Assembly (NCBI GenBank): GCA_024760905.1
Contig: CM045735.1
Coordinates: 30,290,249-30,354,248, forward strand
Direction: 5' to 3'
DNA: 64,000 nucleotides
DNA from: Plotosus lineatus
Lineage: Eukaryota; Chordata; Actinopteri; Siluriformes; Plotosidae
The position numbers and the translations under genes are program-made. A model generated the notes under the pieces. The model worked only from the letters and a program-made list of their open reading frames with translations, ran no database searches and was not told where the DNA came from. Shown piece after piece: positions 53,901 through 64,000 of this stretch (position 1 is its first letter; the number at the start of each line of letters is the position of its first letter).

Positions 53901-55227
53901 AGGTGGAGAGAGAAGAGGAAAGGCATAAGTCTAGGACTGAAAGTAGGGACTTTGAATGTTGGAACTATGACAGGAAAAGGTAGAGAGCTGGCTGACATGA
54001 TGCAGAGGAGGAAGGTGGACATACTGTGTGTTCAGGAGACCAGATGGAAAGGTAGCAGGGCTAGAAGCTTAGGAGCAGGTTTAAACTGTTTTATCATGGT
54101 GTGGATGGGAAGAGAAATGGAGGAGGAGTCATCTTGAAGGAGGGGTTGGTCACGAATGTTCCAGAAGTGAAAAGAGTGTCAGACAGAGTGATCAGCCTCA
54201 AGTTAGAAATTGAAGGTGTGATGTTCAATGTTAGTGCTTATGCCCCAGAGGCAGGATGTGAGCTAGAAGAGAAGGAGAGAGTCTGGAGTGAGTTAGATGA
54301 AGTGATGCAGAGTACCCCCAGAGGTGAGTGGTCATTGGTGCAGATTTCAATGGACATGAGGAGACGAGGAAGTGATGGGTAGGTTTGGTATGTGTGTGTG
54401 TGTGTGTATATGTACTGTACATATATACAGTCAAACCTCGGCTGACGAACGCTTAAGCTCACAAACTTTTCGCCTCAAGAACTTTAAATTCGCGAAAATA
54501 TAGTCTCGGCTGACGAACTACTTTTCGGCGGACGAACCAAACCACGCGGTCGAACAGCGCCACGGTGGCGGCCACGAGAAGCTGACGCACGCTCATGGCG
54601 TCACAGTTAAATCACCCCTTTCTTTGAATGCGGAAGTGGTTTGTGTTTGATAGACATTTTGGACCATATTGAGTGTACTTTTGCTATTATGGGACCGAAA
54701 AAGACCCCACCACAGGCGAAGATCATTGAAAAACACGAACGACGTGTGCGTTTGTGTGACTCAGCGTCCCAGTACCAGTACGCTAAGTCTACCACCATCC
54801 TTAAGAACAAGGAAGCTATTAAGGGTGCGTGTGTGGCTATGCGTGTTTCCAAACAGTAGGCGTTTCCAAACTCTCCTTCCAAACGGTAAGTCCCTCCCTC
54901 CCTCCTCCTCCCACTCCATTCCATCAAGCCATCAACTACCATCACAAAGGTAAATAAAACGACTTTATTATACAGTACAGTTTATTTCTTTAATTACAAT
55001 ACAATAGCACATTTATTATACATAAAATAAGGTATATTTTTGTGTAGTTTTAAGGCTTATTTAGTAGAAAATTATGTTTTATGGGGACCTGGGAACGGAT
55101 TATTCTCATTTTAATGGTTTCTTATGGGAAATAAATGTTCGGAAGACGAACTTTTCGCCTCACACACACTTTCTGGGAACCAATTATGTTCGTGAGCAGA
55201 GGTATCACTGTATATATATAATGTGTG

Positions 55228-55289
<62 letters not shown>

Positions 55290-58200
55290 TATATATATAT
55301 ATATGTATGTGTATATATAATCAGTTATATAGTGTTACCCTTGTGTTAAGATGTCATCGCTGTGTTTACACTGTTTTGTGGACTTTTGTAACCCTAAGCA
55401 AATCTGGTTGGTCAGAAGTGTAAGCCTACTAGCATGGGTGCAAGTCTCGTACACAGAGATGAATTAACTATCTGCTCAGATCGGCACAATCTTTATATTT
55501 ATTATCTTTTAGCAGAATCCTAAGAGTGTATACTTATTTTTATATTAAAATTCATTAGGATTTGTACTTGTTCTTTGGATACATCTCTTGAATAAAGTTT
55601 ACTTACACAAAAGAAAGAACTCTCCACTTTGCTGGAAGACTGCAACAGTGCAGGCTGTGTTCTAAACGAGTTCAACAGCACCCTTGTGCACTTGAAAGAC
55701 CGGAAGGCTGTATAACCCACAGCAAGTACACTACTTTCGGTATTGAGCGCCTCACATATTGTAAGAGTTGATTGACTGTTTTAAGCTTCATGTAAAGTGA
55801 CTCTAAATAAGTGACTTATTTGAAATTAATGTTGATATTATTTGATATTTGATATTATTTTACAATGTTATGTTTATAATAATTGATTTAAGGGTGTTTT
55901 ATGAGATACTGTAATGGTATTTATGGATGTATAGTACAATATGAGTGTCATACGTCACACGTCACTGTAACAACTTACGTTCACTTTCAACTTACGTTGG
56001 GCCGTCCGGAACCAATTAAAAACTTAAGTCGGGGAGCGTCTGTATAGCATTTGGTTCTTCACTTCAAATATAACCATATAAATATTGAGCACTGGTCTAC
56101 TTGTACTGTCTCCAGTGCCATTATAACACGTAACAGCACAGTAAAAATGTACACTGGAAATTGTGTTGTGGCACCAACACAAGATACCAAACAGCAATAG
56201 TTCAGTTACTGTTGAGGAGAGGAATTTAGAAATGGATTGATTAGGTAAGTGTGCCCTTTTCTTGTATTCCAGGCATCTGTTAGTGGTCTTTGGTGGGCTT
56301 CAAGGTTTGGAAGCGAGTGTTGATGCTGACCCTAACCTGGATGTAAGTGATCCCAGTATGCTCTTTGACCTCTACCTCAACACATGTCCTGGTCAAGGCA
56401 GCCGCACCATCCGTACAGAGGTGAGAGACGGAGCAAGTGATGTACAGTATTCTAAAAGCAGGAAACATGTTTTTGTTCTGGGTTTTACGGAAAACAAAAC
56501 ATGGTCTAACACCCACTTGGAGGGAAGATTGTTGTTTCAGCTTCCCAAAGCAAAAACAAACAAACAAAAAAAAAACCCCACATCTATTTCTGTTACAGAG
56601 GTTGTACAGATGTTGCACTCAGTTAAGCCACCTAGAACAAAAATAACAGGATTTCTGGTGGTTTGCCAACAAATGTACAGTATTTGGCAGATCCTCTTAT
56701 TGAGAACAACTTACAGTTATCATTTTTGTTTTATACAACTTGAGCAGTTGAGGGTTAAGGGCCTTGCTCAAGAGCCCAACAGTGGTGGCAGTGGGGATTG
56801 ATCGGCTGACCTTTGAATTAGTAACCCATCAGGTTAACCACCACTAACACCACAGATGAGGCACAATGACACAGGGCCCTATAGGTATCACATGGTGTCT
56901 TGTAAAGGTGAAGTGACAAGTCGTCAGCTTACCTGTCTTATGAATTTACAGGTTTTGTAGGGTGCATGGTACAATTTGGGATGACACCTAAAATACAAGT
57001 CAATAATAAAATTTCAGGTTAGAAAATTCCACAAAAGCCTGCCAAGGTGTTCAGGATGTACCATGCCCTCGCCCAGAGTCGTCATAGAATCTTCTAGCCC
57101 AGGGGCCCGAAACCTTTGCCATTCAAACAGCCATTTGGACCGATTTTCCACAGTAAAGGAAACACTCAGAGCTACAAATCCTTTTTTGACATTTAAAATC
57201 AAATAACACTGCATATAATGTTTTCCCCCTTTTTCCTTCATGCGATATAAAAAAAAACAATGTGTTGCATTGGTTTAAACGACTGCAGAGACAATTAAAT
57301 TCTGCTTGCAACAAAAACATTTAGATTAAAAAAAAATCACCAGCCTCCCTGCGACTCTAATTAGGATTAAGCGGTTCAGAAAATGAATGAATGAATGTCT
57401 TTTAAGTCCTTCTTGTATTTTTATAAAGAAAAAGAATATCCCATGAAGCGAGGGACGGGGTGCAGCCAGATGTGTTAACTTGTCGGGGAGCCTACCTCAC
57501 CATCACTCCCTTCGTGGGATCTTTTTCTTTATTCGTTATATTAATGTTGTTTTGTCATAGTTTTAATTTGCAAAAACAACAGCAACACAGAAAAGTATAT
57601 GAAGACTTATCTTAAGAAGGAGCCTGCTCAACATACTTTTAAATAATATTAATCCTTAATACTGCACTGACCGACCCATTCTCAGAGTGGAGACTGAACC
57701 ACACCCAGTATTTTATTTTGTCACTGGGAGGAGAGTTATTTAATTCATAGATAAACCAAATCTCAGCCACCGTCTCTTACTTCTGTTATGATTTCCGTTC
57801 CTGGATGACAAACCCCGGCGGTGGAAAAAATCTCTCTCTCGTTGCGCTGCTGCAGAACACTGCTTGCCATGAGCACAAGGGTTTGGAAATCCACCAGCAC
57901 AGCAGATCAAAAACACCGAGACTCTCAATGTAGCTGATTAATATAACGATAGCCATGTCCACAAGAACACACACACAAAATCACCCCGCCCACACCAAAT
58001 AAATATCCGCCCGCAACTGTGACTGTTAATTTTCCATCTGTGTAATTTTCAACCGTCAAAGAGCATTTTTGCAAGGTTACACCTGTGGGTACCCGATCGT
58101 TGCAGGACTTGGGCAGATTCTCCCATCATTTAGGTGAAAGCTGGTTTAACTCTCTACCTCTGGGAGCCCGGAGTGCTTCCGATGTGAGTAAATAAGCGGC

Positions 58201-59694
58201 ATTTTCTTTTTGGTGATGCAGTGGTTTTTGTGCATGAAGCGTGTTTGTAAAGTACACATTCATTATTTTTAAAAACCACGGAGCCACATCAGAGAGGTGA
58301 ACAGGCATGTGATTTTTCCGCGAATTCACGGAATTCCGATTTTTTTCACTGGCTCAGCTTAAAAAAAAAAAGAGATTTTTTTCATGCCGAATATGTCAAA
58401 ATGACCTTTTCCACTTTTATTCTGTTCCGAGTTTTGCATAAAATTACCTCTCTTGAAATGTTACTGCCGATTGGCTGCTGGCTTTCTAATAGCCAATCGC
58501 TGATGTTGAAACATGTCCGTAGACATTTGCGCCCCTTCCGATCTGTTCAGCTATCGAAAGCATGTCGGTGATCCAGAGAAAAGATTCTGCTCGAATCAAA
58601 GAAACAGACAAAGCCATGAAAAACAAGTTTGGGTGGGTGTGTTGTTGGGATGGAGCTTCGGGGGAGGGGCTTTGCCCCCCCCAGACCCTGGCTGATTTTC
58701 AGATATTTTGGTGATGGTCAAATCACATGCCTGGGTGAAAGAGCCGCGGGCTGCCGACCCCTGTTCTAGTTCTTCTGTGACACTAGGAACATTCAGCCGG
58801 ACCCAAAAATGCAGGAGACAGTGTGATGGAGGAGCTTTATTATTCACAGGGAAGGCAGTAGAGCACTGGGAAATCATAGTCACTGTTAGAGAAGCCCTGT
58901 AATTGCTAAGTGGAATCAATTGTGTGTTTAGCACTCCACCTGCGTGTGGCAGCCACGACCCCCCCAACGCGCCACCAAAACCAGAGTCACACAAAAGAGA
59001 CCATAACACACTAAAATAAAAACTAGTGCAGTTGAAGCATAAGAACAATAAAGATGAGAATGTTTACCTTTGTAGTGGTGAGCAGTTGGCATCCGTAAAT
59101 GTTGGAGAGGGAGAGGAGGATTTGCTTCCATAACAGCCTCGGGTTGATCAGCCAAGGGTGTTTTTTTTTTTTTTTTTTTCCTTGCTACCGCTTTGTATGG
59201 ATGACTCTTCTTCAGGATGTTCCTTTCTTTTCTTGAAGAACATTTCTACCGTGGCTTGTTTCTGCCTTCTTTTCAAAACCTTGTGGAAGTGGCTCATGAC
59301 CTCATCGAAAGGTGTTCACAGTGCTGCTAGCGTTTTAAGCTTAACTTTAGGGCTTTAGCGCTAGCTTTATCAGGGTGATACACAGTATCAACAACTTTCG
59401 GAAACCGCACACTTTTCCTCCCTCTCGGTCTCGTTTTTTCTCACGTGTTTTTTGAGTCCAACTTGCGGTTTTTGTTCGATTTCTGGGACAAAAAAAATCC
59501 CGGATTTTTTGTTCGAATTCTGATTTGTTCGAACTCGAGTGTACCGATGCTCAACTGTATACAGTTTTTTGTTTAATATCAATTATTGTTTGTGCATAAT
59601 CACTTTCTTTTCTCTACAGGAGGCCATATTGATCTCGCTGTCTTCATTACGTCAAAAAATTGCGACTGCTGTATCTGACCAGGCTAAACAGTAA
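47037..59694 (+). CDS. spout1: SPOUT-domain RNA methyltransferase (SPOUT1/CENP-32)
   Basis: Twelve coding exons: 47037-47081, 47750-47789, 47998-48126, 48902-49061, 49382-49474, 50688-50737, 50826-50956, 51113-51185, 51795-51893, 52930-53032, 56273-56420 and 59620-59694. Phases fit throughout and give 381 residues (human about 376). The N-terminus is a highly charged helix (KEQKRRWKEAKLIKQLEKQK). The catalytic region follows: LYTVSVALPGSVLDNAQSPE, LAGQIARACGVFCVDEVVVF, LLNPLDSPHHMR, SFVNCGMRKEV, LYWGYSVRLASCLSA, DGYDLTIGTSEKG, and HLLVVFGGLQGLEA through CPGQGSRTIRTEEAI, which forms the SAM-binding trefoil knot. An OB-like insert lies at about 215-275. The human protein is a centrosome/kinetochore-linked RNA methyltransferase. 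The exon 1 donor is the non-optimal GTTTGT. Introns 3, 5, 9, 10 and 11 hold transposons. Confidence 0.96.
48172..48830 (+). mobile_element. Older SINE interrupted by a younger SINE
   Basis: The left part (48172-48298) has a tRNA-like head (AGCACAGTGGTGTGGTTAGC ... GTGTTCAAGTTCCGG). After the insertion the body resumes (CATGTGATTATTATGCG...) and ends near 48830 with CAGTTCAGAAAATTAATGG. In SPOUT1 intron 3. Confidence 0.7.
48316..48681 (+). mobile_element. tRNA-head SINE with RTE-A tail (type 1)
   Basis: It is bounded by a perfect 17-bp target duplication (48299-48315 and 48682-48698). The head has an A-box-like TGGTCTAGTGGTATAGGG and a B-box-like GGGTTCGAGTCCC. The 3' part first matches the 5' end of LINE A (GGTTGTGACAGGAAGGGCAT), then the 3' end of LINE A (CAGATGATTCGCTGTGGCGA ... 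AGCCGAAAGG). It is probably mobilised by LINE A. Confidence 0.88.
49829..50173 (+). mobile_element. tRNA-head SINE with RTE-A tail (type 1)
   Basis: Same layout as 48316-48681, including the LINE A-derived 3' half. AGACTCCT on both sides (49821-49828 and 50174-50181) is the likely target duplication. In SPOUT1 intron 5. Confidence 0.85.
50970..50996 (+). repeat. (GA)n microsatellite next to SPOUT1 exon 7 donor
   Basis: GTGTGTGTCT then about 13 GA units beginning 14 bp after the exon 7 splice donor. Confidence 0.85.
52488..52828 (+). mobile_element. tRNA-head SINE with L2-like tail (type 2)
   Basis: The head is the same as in type 1 SINEs, but the 3' half switches after GCGTGTTTCC to GCCCTGCGATGGCCTGGCGA and ends CTAATTAGGATTAAGCGG...AAAATGA. 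A perfect 14-bp target duplication (52474-52487 and 52829-52842) fixes its limits. In SPOUT1 intron 9. Confidence 0.88.
53325..53620 (+). mobile_element. Decayed type 2 SINE
   Basis: The same head and body order as 52488-52828 with a shortened tail (GTGACCCTAATTTGGAAAATG). In SPOUT1 intron 10. Confidence 0.75.
53636..54385 (+). mobile_element. RTE-like LINE (family A), 5'-end-only copy
   Basis: It starts with the family A 5' end (ATGAGGGGGAACGCAAGCCA ... GGAAGGGCATCCGATG) and encodes the endonuclease up to the GADFNG region ([39 protein letters not shown]). It then stops at GTAGGTTTGGTATG, where a (TG)n run begins. RT and 3' end are missing, as in the copy at 36335-37205. Confidence 0.82.
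54428..55210 (+). mobile_element. Tigger/pogo-like DNA transposon, internally deleted
   Basis: The TA target duplication and inverted ends are visible: CAGTCAAACCTCGGCTGACG at the left, GTTCGTGAGCAGAGGTATCA...CTG at the right. The interior keeps the N-terminal start of a pogo-type transposase (MGPKKTPPQAKIIEKHERRV, then SASQYQYAKSTTILKNKEAI), which is a helix-turn-helix DNA-binding region. The catalytic domain is gone. In SPOUT1 intron 10. Confidence 0.8.
55211..55320 (+). repeat. (TA)n-rich microsatellite
   Basis: Compound TA/TG repeat directly beside the Tigger-like element. Confidence 0.9.
55690..56042 (+). mobile_element. Tigger-like MITE (family M), copy 2
   Basis: It matches 44690-45218 with an internal deletion. 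The right end read inward is CAGACGCTCCCCGACTTAAG, followed outside by TA (56043-56044). In SPOUT1 intron 10. Confidence 0.68.
56735..56860 (-). mobile_element. SINE fragment
   Basis: A minus-strand tRNA-like head (AGGGCCTTGCTCAAGAGCCC ... TTAACCACCACTAAC on the plus strand) like those at 39460 and 31310. In SPOUT1 intron 11. Confidence 0.55.
57100..58763. mobile_element. hAT-like non-autonomous element
   Basis: The left end starts CAGGGGCCCGAAACCTTTGC. The right end, read inward, starts CAGGGGTCGGCAGCCCGCGG. The 8 bp just outside are TTCTAGCC (57092-57099) and TTCTAGTT (58764-58771), a 6/8-matching 8-bp target duplication. Internally there are short open stretches (58329-58126 on the minus strand) but no recognisable transposase. 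A SINE tail sits at about 57345-57397. In SPOUT1 intron 11. Confidence 0.68.
59158..59560 (-). mobile_element. Tigger/pogo-like remnant, transposase C-terminus and end
   Basis: The right end read inward is CAGTTGAGCATCGGTACACT, a Tigger-type terminus with repeated GTTCGAAC-like words. The minus strand at about 59300-59180 reads VMSHFHKVLKRRQKQATVEM then FFKKRKEHPEEESS, resembling a Tigger transposase C-terminus. In SPOUT1 intron 11, shortly before the last exon. Confidence 0.55.
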
Positions 59695-59849
59695 TGTAGG
59701 AAAGAGTGGTGCATCCTGGAGAGAAGCTGAGTGTGATGTCACTTAAAAAAAGGAGAACTTGTGAAGAGACTATTTTGTCTACAAATGTGTTTTAGACCCA
59801 GTGGATTTATTTCAATTTTCCTTGATACACATTGCTGAAATTTTTTTTA

Positions 59850-60165
59850 ATGCAATTACATTTAAACAATTCATGAAACATAAAGTTTGCTAAAGACACC
59901 AAAAGACAATCAAATTATTTAACATATGAATGATTTTACATTATTCACATCAATCCTGGTTTTCAAACTTTGCTCACCTTCCATGCATTTCAATACATAT
60001 TTACTTGCACACACACCTTATTAAAAATGGAGCATGTAAGAATCAGTAAAGCTAGCGAATTTTCAACTAGCAGAGGCACCCGTAAAGTGTTTATTGTTTA
60101 TGAAATAGAGACTCGTGGTGAAGTCCTTGTGCATGTTAGAGTTGCTGCTGTTCAAGTATTGATTG
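59850..60165 (+). repeat. Direct duplication, copy 1
   Basis: It matches 63262-63568 in the same orientation (shared words include AATTACATTTAAACAATTCAT, CCTGGTTTTCAAACT, CCATGCATTT, AGAGACTC). It begins 155 bp after the SPOUT1 stop codon. Confidence 0.8.
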
Positions 60166-60660
60166 GTTGAGTAGTGAAGTATTTTCAATAGCGTTGGGGG
60201 TGGGAAACAGTCCCCCTTTTTACACCGTTTTTTGGTATAAAAACTCGGGTCCTGTACATGTTATACTTCATCGCAGTTATCCACTGTGCATCAGTAGGCT
60301 AGGCATCACACCATAAATGAAATATTGATAAGATAAGTATATTTATATCATGTATTATATAATCAAGAGGACACAATCCAAGCTAAAAAACATGCAATGC
60401 TTGATATAGTACAATCTAAACCTTGATGTGAGTGCATCTTCAATTGTACAGAACATCTGAGCAACATTTCACTTGACCGTGTCTGGAGTGTTCAACCATG
60501 AGGTCAATCACAACACATTATTGCAATTTAGCACAATCATGTAAAAATATGAAAAAATAAAAACACATGAACCTGTCTTTAATGTCAATTAGATGACGTG
60601 ATAAGGATCAAATGTCAGCCAGTTGTAATAACATTTTATCTTTTTTTTTCGGGTTTCTTT
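60165..60660. other. Unassigned; TATA-like element present
   Basis: CCGTTTTTTGGTATAAAAAC (TATA at 60236) preceded by ATTGGTTGAG (a CCAAT-type box on the minus strand, 60162-60171) resembles a core promoter pointing right. No coding sequence follows before the LINE at 60664. Otherwise unrecognised. Confidence 0.3.
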
Positions 60661-60663
60661 AAT

Positions 60664-62600
60664 AACAGCTACATCTATTGTGATCAGGGAGATAGGTAGG
60701 AGAGTACTTGGTGTGTCCTGTGGAAGGAAAATAGATAAGGAGACTTGGTGGTGGAATGAGGAAGTGCTGGAGTGTGTACAAAGGAAGAGGTTAGCTAAGA
60801 AGAAGTGGGACAGAGAGAGGACCGAAGAGAGTAAACAGGAGTACAGGAAGACACAGCGTAAGGCGAAGGTAGTGGTGTTAAAGGCCAAACAGAGGGCGTA
60901 TGATAACATGTATGCTAGGCTGGACAGTAAGGAGGGAGAAAATTATTTATACAGGTTGGCACAGCAGAGAAATAGGACATGCAGCAAGTTAGAGTGATTA
61001 AGGGCAGGGTGGGAAATGTATTGACTGATGACAGAAGGGTGCTGGAAAGATGGAAAGTGTATTCTGAAGAGCTGATGAATGAGGAAAATGAGAGAGAAAA
61101 AAAGTACAAGAGGTGTCTGTTGAGGACCAGGAAGTAGCAAAGATTAGTAAGGGAGACGTGAGGAGGGCACTAAAGAGGATAAAGAGTGGAAAGGCCGTTG
61201 GTCTCGATGACATACCGTTAGAGGTATGAAAGTGTCCAGGAGAGGTAGCAGTAGATTTTCTGACAAGAATATTTAACAAGGTCTTGAGAGAGTGAGCAGA
61301 TACTGGAGGAATGGAGGAGAAGTGTGCTGGTGCCCATTTTTAAGAACAATGGAGACGTGCAGAGTTGTGACAACTACAGCGGGATAAAGTTGGTGAGCCA
61401 TACGATGAAGGTATTGGAAAGAATAGTGGAAGCTAGATTAAGAGCAGAGGTCAGCATTTGTGAACAACAGTTTGGTTTCATGCCAAGAAAGAGCATCACA
61501 GATGCAGTTTGCTTTGAGGATGTTAATAGAGAAGTACAGAGCAGGCCAAAGGGAGCTGCATTGTGTCTTTGTGGATCTGGAGAAAGCATATGACAGAGAT
61601 GAACTGAGATAGGAACTGTGGTATTGCATGAGGAAGTCTAGAGTAGCAGAGAAGTATGTTAGAGTGGTGCAGGCCATGTATAAGAGATGTAAGACAGTGG
61701 TGAGCTGTGCTGTCGGTGTGACAGAAGAGTTCAAGGTGGAGGTAGGACTGCATCAAGGGTTAGCTCTGAGCCCCTTCTTGTTTGCTGTGGTGATGGACAG
61801 GCTGACAGACGAGGTTATACAAGAATCTCCATGGACTGTGATGTTTGCAGATGACATTGTGATCTGCAGTGAGAGCAGAGAACAAGTGCAGGAAAATCTA
61901 GAGAGGTGGAGGTATGCCCTGGAAAGGAGGGGAATGAAGGTTAGCCTCAGTCAAACAGAATACATGTGTGTGAACGACAAGGACCCAGGAGGAACGGTGA
62001 GGTTACAGGGGGCAGAGATAAAGAAGGTGGAGGATTTTAAGTACTTAGGCTCAACCATCCAGAGCGATGGAGAGTGTGGAAAAGAGGTGAAGAAGCGTGT
62101 GCAGGAAGGTTGGAATGCTTGGAGCAAAGTGTCCAGTGTGATGTGTGATAGGAGAGTATCGGCAACAATGAAAGGGAAAGTGTACAAGACTGTGTTGAGG
62201 CCAGCGATGTATGGTTTAGAAACAGTGGCACTGAGGAAAAGACAGGAGGCAGAGCTGGAGGTAGCAGAGATGAAAATGTTGAGGTTCTCTTTGGGAGTAA
62301 CGAGGATGGATAGGATCAGGAATGAGTACATCAGAGGGACAGCACATGTAAGAGGTTTTGGAGACAAAGTCAGAGAGGCCAGATTGAGATTATTTGGAAA
62401 TGTACAGAGGAGGGATAGTGAGTGTATTGGTGGTAGGATGCTGAGGTTGGAACCACCAAGCAGAAGGCCTAGAGGAAGACCAAAGAGAAGATTTATGGAT
62501 GTGGTGAAGGAAGACGCAGAGGATAGGGTGAGATGGAGGCAGATGATTCGCTATGGCGACCCCTGAAGGGAACAGCCGAAAGGAAAAGAACATGAAGAAG
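60664..62600 (+). mobile_element. RTE-like LINE (family A), 5'-truncated copy
   Basis: It starts in the linker between endonuclease and RT and continues through [24 protein letters not shown] and [13 protein letters not shown] to the [15 protein letters not shown] tail, then the 3' end CGACCCCTGAAGGG...GCCGAAAGG. A 312-codon stretch (61628-62566) is open. Stops or shifts lie near 60997, 61227 and 61590. Confidence 0.88.
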
Positions 62601-63260
62601 CAGTAATGTGTAACGATTATTAGCATTAATAATAGCAGGGTGAATAAAGTCCTCCTCTGGGAACAGTACGCATAGGGATGCTGAAGAAACACTTGACATT
62701 TCTTTATAATCATGCCCCCCACAACCCGGCCCCTCATGAAGTGATGATATAGAATACATCTTAAAATCAAATAAAATCCAAGTTTCGACTACGCACCTGT
62801 TGTGCTGGGAAGGAGATAGACATGCCCACTGCAGCACCCCTGAATGACATCTCGCCAATTCTTGCAGATTATTGATGAATTCTAAACGTGTATGATTATG
62901 CAACACCACATGTATACACGTGTTCATAAACAGTAACCACAACTAAATCAACTACGAAACCTGATCAAAATTTAGCAGAGGTTGAGAATTTACAGAACTC
63001 AGTTCTCTAATAAGCATAAATTTTCTATTTCAAACTACAGAAATTTAGAAAAGGTTTCTGTTCAGCTTACTAAGGGCCCGGGTCAATCATCACGGAATCT
63101 GATTTCACCTCCACCTTATCCTCCATTCAATCATGTCAGGGTCATCAAACTGTAAGGAACCATACTCTCTCGACCTCACTGGTTAGACGTGTTAGTTGAT
63201 GTGTGAAAGACCAAACAGATTCGATCAGTTTCAAATTTAGTCATTTAATAAAGTATATAT
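62600..63260. other. Intergenic sequence, nothing recognised
   Basis: No coding, RNA or repeat signature seen. Confidence 0.5.
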
Positions 63261-63261
63261 G

Positions 63262-63567
63262 TGTATGTAATTACATTTAAACAATTCATAGTACAGAACA
63301 CTCATGAAAACACAACAGTTTGGTAAAGACAAAAAAAATCAAATTACTACTAAGCATACAGATTATTTTACACTTTTCAAATAAAGCCTGGTTTTCAAAC
63401 TCCACCCCCATGCCATGCATTTGAGTGCATATTTATCTTCCCACACACTTTATTAAAAGTGGAGTATGGGAGAGTCAGGAAAGCTAATGAATTTTCATCT
63501 AGCACAGGCACATGGAAAGGGTTTAGTGTTTGAAACAGAGACTCATGGGATAGTACTTATGCAAATA

Positions 63568-63568
<1 letters not shown>
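63262..63568 (+). repeat. Direct duplication, copy 2
   Basis: Second copy of the 59850-60165 sequence, about 3.4 kb downstream, ending at a (TG)n tract. Confidence 0.8.

Positions 63569-63607
<39 letters not shown>
63569..63607 (+). repeat. (TG)n microsatellite
   Basis: About 18 TG units. Confidence 0.95.
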
Positions 63608-63609
<2 letters not shown>

Positions 63610-64000
63610 ATTTACACATCCTGCCCCATAACTTAGGATCTCAATCTTTATCCCTATATCTTACATTTTATGACCCTGTTAATTGTAAACAGATTTTACG
63701 ACAGTGTTGACTGCTTATGTCTACTCACAAAACTGGGGAATACCTGTTAGCTGAGAATTTTCCTTAGTCAACTGAGATACAGACACAGTGATGGTTCCAG
63801 ATTGTGAATAACATAATAAAACACTTCGTAATTCTAATGGAACAAAGATAAATTATCCAAAAATCCCAACCAGGAATAACACAGAAATGAAAACTCATCA
63901 AATGCTAATCAAGTGCGCTGTGAACACCATGGCTTCATTATTGCATCCAGTACAATAATTACTCTGTGCACCTTTTCTGTGTATTATGACTCGAGTCATA
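63610..64000. other. Intergenic sequence at window edge, nothing recognised
   Basis: AT-rich. No gene or repeat identified. Confidence 0.5.

Overview
This is vertebrate nuclear DNA, almost certainly from a ray-finned (teleost) fish. It has spliced genes with GT-AG introns and no operons. Its transposon load is typical of teleosts: RTE-like LINEs, tRNA-derived SINEs ending in CTAATTAGGATTAAGCGG-type tails, Tc1, Tigger/pogo-like and hAT elements, a tRNA-Trp-primed endogenous retrovirus and many TA, CA and TCTA microsatellites. Three host genes can be reconstructed exon by exon: a torsin-1 gene (+, 7710-16249, with a second possible first exon at 7052-7256), NSA2 (-, 46642-40216) and SPOUT1 (+, 47037-59694). 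NSA2 and SPOUT1 are head to head, about 0.4 kb apart. A decayed second torsin copy lies at 30382-37651.

Layout. 1-5610: an endogenous retrovirus on the minus strand, entering from the left edge (integrase, RNase H, protease/RT, Gag, leader, tRNA-Trp primer site, one LTR). 5640-6630: a LINE fragment. 6900-16600: torsin-1, with a Tc1 transposon, RTE-like LINE pieces and SINEs in its introns. 17600-23700: two arrays of a TTCCG motif spaced 10-11 bp apart, flanking a decayed MADF/BESS-like ORF, a roughly 3 kb LINE and hAT remnants. I consider this the least explained block. 23930-29750: a minus-strand LINE whose ORF1 begins with a 2A-like peptide, split by a short plus-strand LINE-derived element that itself holds a full-length 3.16 kb RTE-like LINE with a perfect 20-bp target duplication. 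30380-37650: torsin pseudogene with inserts. 38340-39120: Tigger-like element. 39835-59694: the NSA2/SPOUT1 pair with intronic transposons. 59700-64000: a 300-bp direct duplication flanking another RTE-like LINE.

The host genes do not form a pathway. Torsin is an AAA+ ATPase of the ER lumen and nuclear envelope, NSA2 is a pre-60S ribosome assembly factor, and SPOUT1 is a SPOUT-fold RNA methyltransferase. NSA2 and SPOUT1 may share a promoter region. Human TOR1A/TOR1B and SPOUT1 both map to 9q34, so torsin next to SPOUT1 looks like conserved linkage; human NSA2 is elsewhere. The repeats show a clear order of nesting and at least one modular SINE system in which one tRNA-derived head is joined to two different LINE-type tails.
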